64,000 nt of DNA from Pseudo-nitzschia pungens. Lineage: Eukaryota > Bacillariophyta > Bacillariophyceae > Bacillariales > Bacillariaceae. Below the pieces are notes generated by a model, which worked only from the letters and a program-made list of their open reading frames with translations, had not been told where the DNA came from and ran no database searches. A program made the position numbers and the translations under genes. The stretch lies in NCBI GenBank assembly GCA_037355855.1, contig CM074761.1, positions 6,157,346 through 6,221,345 on the forward strand. The letters run 5' to 3'. Of the stretch, positions 1 through 8,649 are shown in pieces; position 1 is the stretch's first letter; each line of letters opens with the position of its first letter.

Positions 1-300
1 GGTCGGACACGTGCCAAACCAATACCGAGGATGGGTTATTACTTACAGTAAAACCTTACCGTACAGGAATGAAATCGCATTTCTCTGGCAATAAATTGCA
101 TTACTTCGGAATTGCTTCGCATCGATCCTCCCAGAACGCACAAAGGCACTCATCGGGAAGGGACAAAGCATATGCCAAAATAAAGCTGAGAATGGTCAAA
201 TAGACCAATTTCTTGCCAGAGAGCGGACCATGGTGAATATTGAGGCTGTAGATGCCAAAAAGGGATCTTCGTGCAATTCGTTGCAGCGTTAGAAAACGCT
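1..300. other. left flank, no gene seen
   Basis: I see no convincing reading frame, RNA gene or repeat unit here. It leads into the degenerate GGCCTCAA-containing repeat that starts near 300. Confidence 0.5.
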
Positions 301-545
301 CGTAGTTCGGATGGAGGCCTCAAATACACAGTTGACGTAGTAAATCGAAGCTGGCGATGCTTGTAGTTCGGACGGAGGCCTCAAACACACAGCTGACCAA
401 AATCGAAGCTGGCAATGCTTGTAGTTCGAACGGAGGCCTCAACTTCACAGTTAACAGAGAAAAAAGGAAGCAGCAGCCGAGGCCCCGGCCACAGTCCCAG
501 CAGCAACAGCAGCAAGGAGGGAACTTTTCCAACGTACCACCAGCA
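300..545. repeat. degenerate tandem repeat with CAG-rich end (left of copia insertion)
   Basis: About 64-bp units sharing GGAGGCCTCAA...CACAGTTGAC occur three times, followed by a CAG/CAA-rich run ending in the 5-bp target duplication CAGCA (541-545). The same unit and CAG-rich run reappear at 23762-24365 on the other side of the copia element, so the element split one repeat locus. Confidence 0.7.
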
Positions 546-958
546 TGTTTGGAGGGCTCGTAGAGTTGGTAGATTTTGTACAAGTTTGGGGATTTTGTTG
601 TTTAATGTTTTGCTTACTTTAATTGTGAGCAGAAATGAATCCGCTCTAATTTTCCTAATTTTGCTAATTTTGTTTCTTTTGTCTTTCGATCACGCGCATT
701 CTCATGTTATCTCTCGCGTTGTCTCGTGTTATTTATTGGTTTCTTTTATTCCGCTCCATTCATTCCAAGCCCCCACACATTTGTGTACTGGCTTCTGTGG
801 AATTATACTTAACTTCTTGTAGACTCGGTACTTAACCTTTTATTTTTAGTTCTTGGGAATGTTTGGACCGGTAGGAGGTAATTTTCCTTTCCTCTGAATC
901 ATGCATGTCAATCGATCAAGTCACTGTTTCAAGCACGACTGAAGGTCACGTCCAAACA
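546..958 (-). repeat. copia 3' LTR
   Basis: 413 bp, TGTTTGGA at the left end and TCCAAACA at the right end, which are inverted copies of each other. A purine-rich tract (CAGGGGAGAG on the minus strand) lies just inside at 959-970 and fits the polypurine primer for plus-strand synthesis. It differs from the right LTR at four single bases. Confidence 0.93.
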
Positions 959-984
959 CTCTCCCCTGCTTGGAACTTACTTGT

Positions 985-3900
985 CTAATCAACCATGCTG
1001 CTCCAGAATGCAGTGTACTCATCGCAGGCTTCTTTTGCCTGAACAGATACTCCACTGATATCTCTGGTTGGTTGCTTGGGTTCATTCGCCTTCTCATAAT
1101 ATTCATCCTTGCCATAAAACTTGGAGCCATGCTTCTCAAACAACACACCTGGTAGGTTCTTGGTGAAGATATCGCTCATCATGTCGTCACCCTCTTTCCA
1201 CTTGACTCTTACCAAACCCATTTCCTTCAGCTCTCTCAGAAAATATTGTTTGACTTCAATATGTCTTGTTCTTCCAGCAACAGACCAATTGTTACAGAAA
1301 TCAACTGCTCCTTTGTTGTCAACATACAACACCATTGGGAGCTTAACCTCAAGCCCCAGGCACATCATCACACGCCAAGCATACAGCATATCTTGCACGC
1401 ACTGAACTGCCGAGTACAGCTCTGCTTCCATAACAGACAGGGCTATAATTGGCATCATCCTGGATCTTGCTGAAAGATTTGCACCATTCAGCCAGGTGCT
1501 CCAGCCATTCACACTGTGTCTAGATTCATCTTTGGCATATTCTGAATCACTCATTCCAATCAGTTCAAACACAAAATCCTTGGTGCCATCCCACTTACCA
1601 AATGGGGCCAATGTCAAACCTCTCTTGGCTGTACCAACACAATATTTCATTACTCTCTTCAATGCCTTCATGTGAGACTTCCTTGCAGTCGTCATGAATC
1701 TAGATAACTCCCTGACAGCATTCTGGGTCTCAATTCTGGTCCATCTCATCATATGCAGGAGAATGGCTGTACCAGACCTGTAGGTAGTCTGCTCTTCCTT
1801 TGACAGTACAGCGTCTGTCGGGCCTTCTCCCTCTTGCTTCAATACAGAACCAGGTTCAGCTGGAGTGACAGGGTTTCCTCTGCACTCATCCAACTGAAAC
1901 TCATCAGAAAATCTCTTGATCTTCACGGGTTGCGTCAAACGCATAGTCCTCTTCTTCTTATCACGCTCAACATGGCAACCCACATACTCATCCATTTCTC
2001 CAACGTCCTTACACTCAAAGAGTTTCTTCAGTTGCTCTTTGTGTCTCAGCACTTCCTCATCAGGACCCATAATGCAAAAATCATCTACCCATACCAACAT
2101 CAACAGTAGCTTGCCTTCAATCCACTTGAAAAACAAACATGGGTCTGCCTTGCACCTCTCCATTCTCATTGCTGACATGGCCTGCCGTGCTTCTCTCCAG
2201 AATTGCATAGCGGCTTGGACTGTACCATACAAAGTCTTCATCAGCTTGAGAACAACATAGGATGGGTAATACTTCTGATAGCCTTCAGGGACCTTGGTGA
2301 AAATCTGCTCTCCATTCTGGAATCTCCCATTTAGGAAAGCGCCTTCAACATCCACAATATATGCCATCCAATTGGCCATCACCATCAGAATCATACAAAG
2401 TCTGATCGTGATATCACTTACAACGGGCGCTGACTTGTCTTGGGAGTCAAAATGCTTGCCATCAACTTGCTTGAATCCTCTCACAGCATTTCGGCATCTC
2501 ACAGTGCCATCTGGCTTCATCTTGTTGGCCCACGTGGTATCCATCAGCTTGGTTCCGGGTGGCACATTTCTCTCATCCACTTCCTGAAACACTCCATACT
2601 TCACCATTTTGTCATGCTCTGCATCAATACCCTTCTCAAATGCCTCGCGCATAGGGCTTGCCATGGACTCTTGGTAGTTCATAGTTCTCAGCTCATCAGT
2701 ATTTTTAAATGCAGTTCCAGTTGCACCGACAAGCGCGAGCTCATTCATGCCTGCATCCTTGCTTGGTAGGGACACGTTAAGCAGATTGAGTTCATTCAAA
2801 CTGGTCATGTCCTTATGGAACTTGGCTTCTGCTGGGGTCCATGCACATGCATATCCGGCATATTCATACATGGCATTGGACTTGGAATGCCTTGGATCTC
2901 TCACCACTCTGCCAAATCTGGATGTTCGGAGGATTGAAACTGGGGTGTCTCCCGCCTCCTCTGCATCCTCTTCATCATCATCTTCATCATCATCTTCATC
3001 ATCATCTTCATCATCATCTTCATCATCATCATCATCTGCATCTTCATCTTCATCATCCGAATCTTCAATTGCATCTTGGTTGGCATCTTCATACATTTCA
3101 ATGTCCAAATCATCCTCACTATCACTGTCACGCATGGAGGCTTCCAGGGCTTCAAATGCTTCAAATTCAGGATGCAATGTGGATTGCACTTGCACACGCG
3201 CACTTCCCCCACTTGCAGCTTGAAATTGGACCTTCCTGGAGCCGTAACGAGTGACACCTTCATGTTCGGGCGGGCGTTGAATAGCACCGTACTTGCCGTC
3301 CAGGGATTCAAAATAGTCGAATGGGAGCTCAGCTGGGGCGTTTGCAAAATATTGTCGATTTAACCACAGAACATCTCTGGTTTCTGTCATGGTATTCGAC
3401 TCGGGGTGATACATCAGATAGCAATCACCCGGCTTGTTAGGACAGTACCCGGCAAACATGTAGGTCTTGCCCCTGTAGTTGGTTTTAGGGCTTGTCTTTC
3501 TCTTTCTTCTGACAACACCGGCCTCACCGAACACTCGTAGGTGGTGTGTATATGGTGGTAGCTTGCCCGAGAAATGCTCATGCTTGGTGGCCCATACTCC
3601 ATTTACCTTGGTGACCACCAATCGGTCCACTTGCACAGCACAATGCACAGCCAGGGGAAACATCCTGTATCTGTACTTCCGGGGAACCTGGGCATGGCTG
3701 CATAATGCCATAGCCCGACACACTGTGGTGTAAATCGCCGTCTCAGCCACACTGTTCTGCTGAGGGGTATCCACAGATGTGTACTCAAAATCAGCAGGAA
3801 TTTTCCAAGCTGCTGACTTCATTCTGTCTTCAAGAGCTTCATTTTCGCCTGCAGGATCACATCTGATGCGTTGAACTTGCAGGCCCTTCACATTCCAGTG

Positions 3901-4098
3901 GTGAATCAATTCGCATGTGGGCTCAACCATATCATCCTTGTGCTTGAAGAATTGCACAAATCTGCATCCAGAGTATTCATCCACAATCATCCGGAAATTT
4001 GGCTTGGCAATAAATGGGGATCCATCCTGAGGCTTCTTCACTGATGCCATATCCAGAAACAGCCGCCCTCCTGGTTGCCCTGCAACTTGGTGGGTGTT
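985..4098 (-). CDS. pol: copia pol, C-terminal part: integrase core, reverse transcriptase, RNase H
   Basis: Continuation of the copia polyprotein after the E1 insertion. Integrase catalytic residues are visible as LFLD (just before the first internal Met at 4050), CDPAGEN and a Glu in NSVAETA. A long Asp/Glu tract (about residues 320-365 counted from that Met) links integrase to reverse transcriptase. The transcriptase shows VDVEGAFLNG and the active-site motif WVDDF, where copia elements usually have YVDD. RNase H follows with MSDSEYAKD, VMEAELY and VDNKGAVDF, ending near DIFTKNLPG. No stops or frameshifts are seen, so loss of function comes only from E1. The frame is open to the E1 boundary; there is no independent start. 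Confidence 0.95.
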   Translation of the reverse strand, partial: NTHQVAGQPGGRLFLDMASVKKPQDGSPFIAKPNFRMIVDEYSGCRFVQFFKHKDDMVEPTCELIHHWNVKGLQVQRIRCDPAGENEALEDRMKSAAWKIPADFEYTSVDTPQQNSVAETAIYTTVCRAMALCSHAQVPRKYRYRMFPLAVHCAVQVDRLVVTKVNGVWATKHEHFSGKLPPYTHHLRVFGEAGVVRRKRKTSPKTNYRGKTYMFAGYCPNKPGDCYLMYHPESNTMTETRDVLWLNRQYFANAPAELPFDYFESLDGKYGAIQRPPEHEGVTRYGSRKVQFQAASGGSARVQVQSTLHPEFEAFEALEASMRDSDSEDDLDIEMYEDANQDAIEDSDDEDEDADDDDDEDDDEDDDEDDDEDDDEEDAEEAGDTPVSILRTSRFGRVVRDPRHSKSNAMYEYAGYACAWTPAEAKFHKDMTSLNELNLLNVSLPSKDAGMNELALVGATGTAFKNTDELRTMNYQESMASPMREAFEKGIDAEHDKMVKYGVFQEVDERNVPPGTKLMDTTWANKMKPDGTVRCRNAVRGFKQVDGKHFDSQDKSAPVVSDITIRLCMILMVMANWMAYIVDVEGAFLNGRFQNGEQIFTKVPEGYQKYYPSYVVLKLMKTLYGTVQAAMQFWREARQAMSAMRMERCKADPCLFFKWIEGKLLLMLVWVDDFCIMGPDEEVLRHKEQLKKLFECKDVGEMDEYVGCHVERDKKKRTMRLTQPVKIKRFSDEFQLDECRGNPVTPAEPGSVLKQEGEGPTDAVLSKEEQTTYRSGTAILLHMMRWTRIETQNAVRELSRFMTTARKSHMKALKRVMKYCVGTAKRGLTLAPFGKWDGTKDFVFELIGMSDSEYAKDESRHSVNGWSTWLNGANLSARSRMMPIIALSVMEAELYSAVQCVQDMLYAWRVMMCLGLEVKLPMVLYVDNKGAVDFCNNWSVAGRTRHIEVKQYFLRELKEMGLVRVKWKEGDDMMSDIFTKNLPGVLFEKHGSKFYGKDEYYEKANEPKQPTRDISGVSVQAKEACDEYTAFWSSMVD

Positions 4099-4100
4099 GG

Positions 4101-4400
4101 CGTCCGAAAACTGTTTCGCGACCCATCGCGACCAATCGCGACCCGATCGCGACCGGATCGCGACTTGTCTAAAAAAAACACGACCCCAATTTTTTATTTC
4201 ACAACCTTTTTTCCATTATTCTCAACCACATTTCTCCCTTTTCTCAACTCCCCCAACGTGTCGACGGAAATGTTCTGTTCTAGACCCTGACATTCAGTCC
4301 CTCTTCACACTTTCATTCCATTTTACACATTTGACACACTTGACTCAACACAACAAATAATTTTTAATCCAATTTACTTCAATCACACCAAAGGGTTACG
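4101..4400 (+). repeat. E1 left terminus: terminal inverted repeat and subterminal CGCGACC motifs
   Basis: The terminal repeat is followed by five CGCGAC-type motifs within about 70 bp and a T-rich stretch. The same 300 bp, inverted and diverged, forms the right end of E2 (34169-34446). Clustered subterminal motifs are typical transposase-binding sites in CACTA-like elements; binding here is inferred. Confidence 0.85.
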
Positions 4401-4413
4401 TCGTGCACCTTTG

Positions 4414-4527
4414 TGAACTTTTTTTTTCAGTGGTGTCACATCACATACCGGTACCCCAGCTAAGAATCGCTGAACTTTTTTTTTCAGTGGTGTCACATCA
4501 CATACCGGTACCCCAGGTAAGAATCGT
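4414..4527 (+). repeat. 57-bp tandem duplication with splice-site-like edges
   Basis: Two head-to-tail copies (4414-4470, 4471-4527) just upstream of the transposase start. Each has a run of nine T then CAG, a 29-base segment, and then CAG followed by CTAAGA (copy 1) or GTAAGA (copy 2). Copy 2 therefore looks like a small exon with a 3' and a 5' splice site; copy 1 lacks the GT. Use as a leader exon is a guess. Confidence 0.6.
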
Positions 4528-4548
4528 ATCACAAAAACACACACCACC

Positions 4549-7500
4549 ATGCCGAAAGCTTCATCGGACCCAAGGCACTTTGCCAATGAGCCCAGAATAC
4601 CCAAGACATTTTATTGTCACAACTGCATTGCCTCCGGAAGAAGTAGAAAATCAAAATCCTTCAAGGGATACAAACAAGAATCGAGCCACTTTCACACCTA
4701 CCGATATGTCTGTAGAGGACTTTCATTTCACTTGAAGTCCAACATTGATTGCCGAACTTATTATGTTAAGAACGATCTTATGGATTTTATTTCTTCTGCA
4801 AAAGCAGAAGTCACCCTCCCTTTGGTCCGACACCCACCATCACAGTATGGACTGACAATGACACAGAATGGACCACAAATCCCCCCCTCCCTTGCCCCAC
4901 ATGACACCGCCGCAACAACTTCTATCCATACCTCACTCAATCCTCAAGTGATCGCCAATGTATTGATCCCACCCATGGACAGACAGGCAATCGAATCCCA
5001 TATGGCTGAAAATGAGGAAATGAATTCAATCGGTTCCAATGTTGATGCCTCAGACCATTTTGATGCCAGTGATTCCGAAATCATGAAAAGCACCACCATT
5101 TCCATAAACGAAAGAGAGGAAACATTCCGGAATCGCACTCTGTTCCCACCCCGTCCAGAACTTATTGCCGAAATCAACCTCCTCAACATTATATCACAGC
5201 ACAAGCTACCTCTTTCCACTTATCAAACCATTTTCAATTGGGCGAAACACAGCAATAATCTTCCCGGTTTCAATTTCAATGTCACACAAACAAGAAAACG
5301 TGATGCCATTTTCCAAGAAATAAAAAAAAATCTTGGCATATCGTCGGAACCAAAATTTGAGCCCAAAATTGTGAATTGGCTTCCCGACAACAAACCTGCT
5401 CAAATATATGTCCGCTCTTTTCTGGATGCTTTGTATTCCCTTCTGTCGAACCCAGATTTAATGTTGGAAGAAAATTTGTCATTCCCCAACAGCAAAACCC
5501 CCTTGTCACCAGAGCATTTCCCGGTTCGAACTGATTCCTGTCCCATCACAGAGTTGCATCACGGATCATGGTGGTCGGATTCCTGGAGATCCCTTTGCAT
5601 AGAAGAAAATTCTGAAATCCTTGTTCCCATCATTTTTTACATGGATGGAATTAGCTTGGATGCGCACGGAAGACTATCACTGACTCCACTCAACATGACC
5701 CTAGGCATATTCAACATCAAAACCAGGAAAAGGCCGGAAGCATGGACAACAATCTATTTTCATCCTGACTCTGATTTGGAGAGCATTCACCATTCAAGAA
5801 AACCATCTCCAAAAGAATCAATCCAAAACCTCCATAATGCCCTAGAAGTGGCGCTCCGATCTTTCAAAGAAGCATGCGAGTCCACCCATGAAGGCATCCA
5901 ATGGGATTTTCTCCCTTATGCCGGCCAATTGTGGCAAGTCAAAATGAAATTTGCAATAGCCTATGTCATCGGTGACACAGAACTGCATGATAAATTATGT
6001 GGCAAATATGGTTCCCGGTCGGGTGGTGTACAAAAGCTTTGCCGACACTGTAACTGTTCCACCAAGGACATAAATATTCCATCAGCACAACAAACAGCCT
6101 CTCTTTGGGTCCCATCAGATTTTCATACATTTCCAGACTCAGATGCCACCACCACCAAGGAATATTTCAACAATATTTCTCACCACCAAATCAGAAATGC
6201 ATTCCACAGTCTCAACTTTGGTACCAATGTAAACAATATCCACCTAGCCACGCCCGGTGAATGCCTCCACATGCACCAGCTGGGGTGTGCCAAACGAGAG
6301 GTAGAATCCCTGGAGCAACTGATGAAGGGTTCAATACCATGCCCGTATGCTGATCACCTAAAGACCGGTGTTTCCACAGTAAATACAATTGGGCATGTCT
6401 CTCAAAAATATGGAGCCCTACTGTCAAGGCAATCGGATCGTGACTTTCCCAGAACTAAATTCAGCTCCAATCTTCTATCTGTCACTAAAAAAGAGGGGCA
6501 CGATTACAGTGGTATGCTGATTTCAATTCTTCTAACATTGGTTTCTGAATCCGGCAATGCAGTTTTGAGCGACCCCTCATTTGTGAAGAAACACATTGAT
6601 GTCATCGAACAAATCATCTCAATGGAAGAATTTCTCAAACACGGCCGTCCAACCACAAAGTGCATCAAAAATCTTCCCAAAACCATTATTCATTTCCTCA
6701 ACTCTATCAATGGCACCTGCCTTAGGAAGGGAATGGGAACAAAACTGATCAAAAATCACCTCTACTTTCACATTCCAAAGTACATCAGTCTGTGGGGTCC
6801 AACATTAGGTTTCGATTCTGCATATAGTGAAAGTCACCACAAGACAGAAATAAAAGCACCATCCAAAAATACTCAACAAAATGCCGCAACCTTAGTCCAT
6901 CAGACAACCCGTCGGAAAGAAGAAGCATCTCTCCTTCGACTCGCAACCTCTCATTACAAGTTGAAGAAAGTGGGTGGTGATCCTAAAGTCATATCCCCTC
7001 GTCCTACACAGTCTGGGTCCCGTTTCACCATTTTTCTGGATGGAACTAGAGGTTCAATGAAATGGGACTTAAGACGAAACTACAACAAACCATTTCATTC
7101 AACAATTGTACTAGATTTTGTTTGTGACTCTGTCCTTCCTTTGCTGGATGACAGATCCAGCATATTTGGGTTCACCGAACACAACAGATGGGATTCTGTG
7201 AATCGCGTCAACTACCTGTTCCGATGTCACCCCTCATACAGGTCTGATTCAGGCCAAGTTAACAGTGTATGGTTTGACTGGGCAATGTTTGCAGTCGATG
7301 ATAACACTGAAATCCCCTGTCAAATGCTGTGTTTTCTGCACGTGAAAGATTTGAAACAACCCACATCGGCTGTGAATGGATACAATGTCGATTCAGATGG
7401 CATCTACGCGGTTGTCAGAAAGTTTAGAGAAGATCCAAGGTCTACATCATCTCACTTTGTAAAAAGTGGCTATCTTGACAATACTTTATATTTATTCAAC

Positions 7501-7719
7501 ACTGACACTATTCTTTCGGAACTGGCAGTTGTTCCTGAACTGGACGAGAATGCGGAACCAGTAAACAATGGTCGGTGGTTCGTTGTTAACAATCGATTGC
7601 AATGGCTCGAATTCTTCAAAAAGAGGAATAATTCTATGACATATACTACCTACGAGAGCCTCTACTCCGCTTGTCCTGTACAACGAGAGGAATCAGACAA
7701 CACCGGCATTGCTGAATGA
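4549..7719 (+). CDS. DDE transposase-like protein of the CACTA/Plavaka group (E1)
   Basis: An uninterrupted 1056-residue frame starting at ATG 4549 (context CCACCATGC) and ending before AATAAA-like signals near 7749. The N terminus has a zinc-binding-type pattern, CHNC near 23-26 and CRGLSFHLKS ending in Cys at about 55-68, resembling the N-terminal fingers of Plavaka/KDZ-type transposases. A first catalytic-Asp candidate lies in IIFYMDGISLD (D366) followed by an LNMTLGI strand. A second candidate is IGDTELHDKL (D476), followed at once by the LCRHCNC cysteine cluster. A later GECLHMHQLG block resembles the His-Gly block downstream in that group. The order Asp, GD then CxxC supports a DDE enzyme that cuts and joins the E1 ends in the nucleus. 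I could not place the final Glu. No introns are needed. Confidence 0.72.
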   Translation: MPKASSDPRHFANEPRIPKTFYCHNCIASGRSRKSKSFKGYKQESSHFHTYRYVCRGLSFHLKSNIDCRTYYVKNDLMDFISSAKAEVTLPLVRHPPSQYGLTMTQNGPQIPPSLAPHDTAATTSIHTSLNPQVIANVLIPPMDRQAIESHMAENEEMNSIGSNVDASDHFDASDSEIMKSTTISINEREETFRNRTLFPPRPELIAEINLLNIISQHKLPLSTYQTIFNWAKHSNNLPGFNFNVTQTRKRDAIFQEIKKNLGISSEPKFEPKIVNWLPDNKPAQIYVRSFLDALYSLLSNPDLMLEENLSFPNSKTPLSPEHFPVRTDSCPITELHHGSWWSDSWRSLCIEENSEILVPIIFYMDGISLDAHGRLSLTPLNMTLGIFNIKTRKRPEAWTTIYFHPDSDLESIHHSRKPSPKESIQNLHNALEVALRSFKEACESTHEGIQWDFLPYAGQLWQVKMKFAIAYVIGDTELHDKLCGKYGSRSGGVQKLCRHCNCSTKDINIPSAQQTASLWVPSDFHTFPDSDATTTKEYFNNISHHQIRNAFHSLNFGTNVNNIHLATPGECLHMHQLGCAKREVESLEQLMKGSIPCPYADHLKTGVSTVNTIGHVSQKYGALLSRQSDRDFPRTKFSSNLLSVTKKEGHDYSGMLISILLTLVSESGNAVLSDPSFVKKHIDVIEQIISMEEFLKHGRPTTKCIKNLPKTIIHFLNSINGTCLRKGMGTKLIKNHLYFHIPKYISLWGPTLGFDSAYSESHHKTEIKAPSKNTQQNAATLVHQTTRRKEEASLLRLATSHYKLKKVGGDPKVISPRPTQSGSRFTIFLDGTRGSMKWDLRRNYNKPFHSTIVLDFVCDSVLPLLDDRSSIFGFTEHNRWDSVNRVNYLFRCHPSYRSDSGQVNSVWFDWAMFAVDDNTEIPCQMLCFLHVKDLKQPTSAVNGYNVDSDGIYAVVRKFREDPRSTSSHFVKSGYLDNTLYLFNTDTILSELAVVPELDENAEPVNNGRWFVVNNRLQWLEFFKKRNNSMTYTTYESLYSACPVQREESDNTGIAE

Positions 7720-7774
7720 ACCATTCTACACTAGGCAGGTAACTAAACAATAAAAAATCTTTGTATCATTTGCT

Positions 7775-8640
7775 CAGTTGCGAATCGATCCATCGCATAT
7801 TCCGATCCGTATCAAAATCGATCGATCGATCCGTCGCTCCCTTCTGGAACAACCGAAAATCAATCGATCCGTTGCTCCATTTCATAACATCCAAAAATCA
7901 ATTGATCCGTCGCTCCATTTCATAACATCCGAAAATCGATCGATCCGTCGTTCCATTTCATAACGAACCGAGCAACCGAACGATCCTTTGCTCTTTTCTG
8001 GAACAACCGATTGATCGATCCGTCGCTCCGAATCGATCCGTCGCTTCATTGCATCGTTCCATTTGCGAATCGATCCATCGCATATTCCGATCCGTATCAA
8101 AATCGATCGATCCGTCACTCCTTTTCGGAACAACCGAAAATCGATCCGTCGCTCCTTTCTGGAACAACCGAAAATCAATCGATCCGTCGCTCCATTTCAT
8201 AACATCCAAAAATCAATCGATCCGTCGCTCCATTTCATAACATCCGAAAATCGATCTGTCGTTCCATTTCATAACGAACCGAGCAACCGAACGATCCTTC
8301 GCTCTTTTCTGCAACAACCGATCGATCGATCCGTCGCTCCAAATCGATCCGTCGCTCCGAATCTGAAAATTGATCGATCGATCCGTCGCTCCTTTCTGGA
8401 ACAACCGAAAATCAATAGACCGTCGCTCCATTTCATAACATCCAAAAATCAATCGATCGATCGATCCGTCGCTCCCTTCCGGATCAACCGAAACTCAATC
8501 GATCCGTCCATCGATCCGTCGCTCCTTTTCGGAACATCCGAAAATCAATCTATCGATCGATCCGTCGCTCCTTTCAAGAACATCGATCGATCCGTCGCTT
8601 CTTTCTGGAACAAACCAAAATCGATCGATCCTTCGATCTT
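7775..8640. repeat. minisatellite array, GATCCGTCGCTCC family (3' side of ORF B)
   Basis: About 38-44 bp variable units built from ATCGATCCGTCGCTCC, TTTCATAACATCC or TTTCTGGAACAACC, and GAAAATCAATC. Two larger blocks (from 7778 and from 8063, both beginning GCGAATCGATCCATCGCATA) are near-duplicates. Long frames in it are low complexity and not genes. Confidence 0.88.
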
Positions 8641-8649
8641 CTATTTGAA

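Noticed and set aside
415..822. 135-codon frame overlapping the left copia LTR, repeated at 23389-23625
   Set aside because: It is LTR sequence read through; the hydrophobic look comes from T-rich DNA.
2747..3254. Ser-rich and His-rich frames antisense to copia pol
   Set aside because: They are complements of the Asp/Glu codon tract of the polyprotein.
7775..8635. Direct repeats with spacers, CRISPR-like at first sight
   Set aside because: Units vary in length, spacers are themselves repeats, and the context is a eukaryotic transposon.
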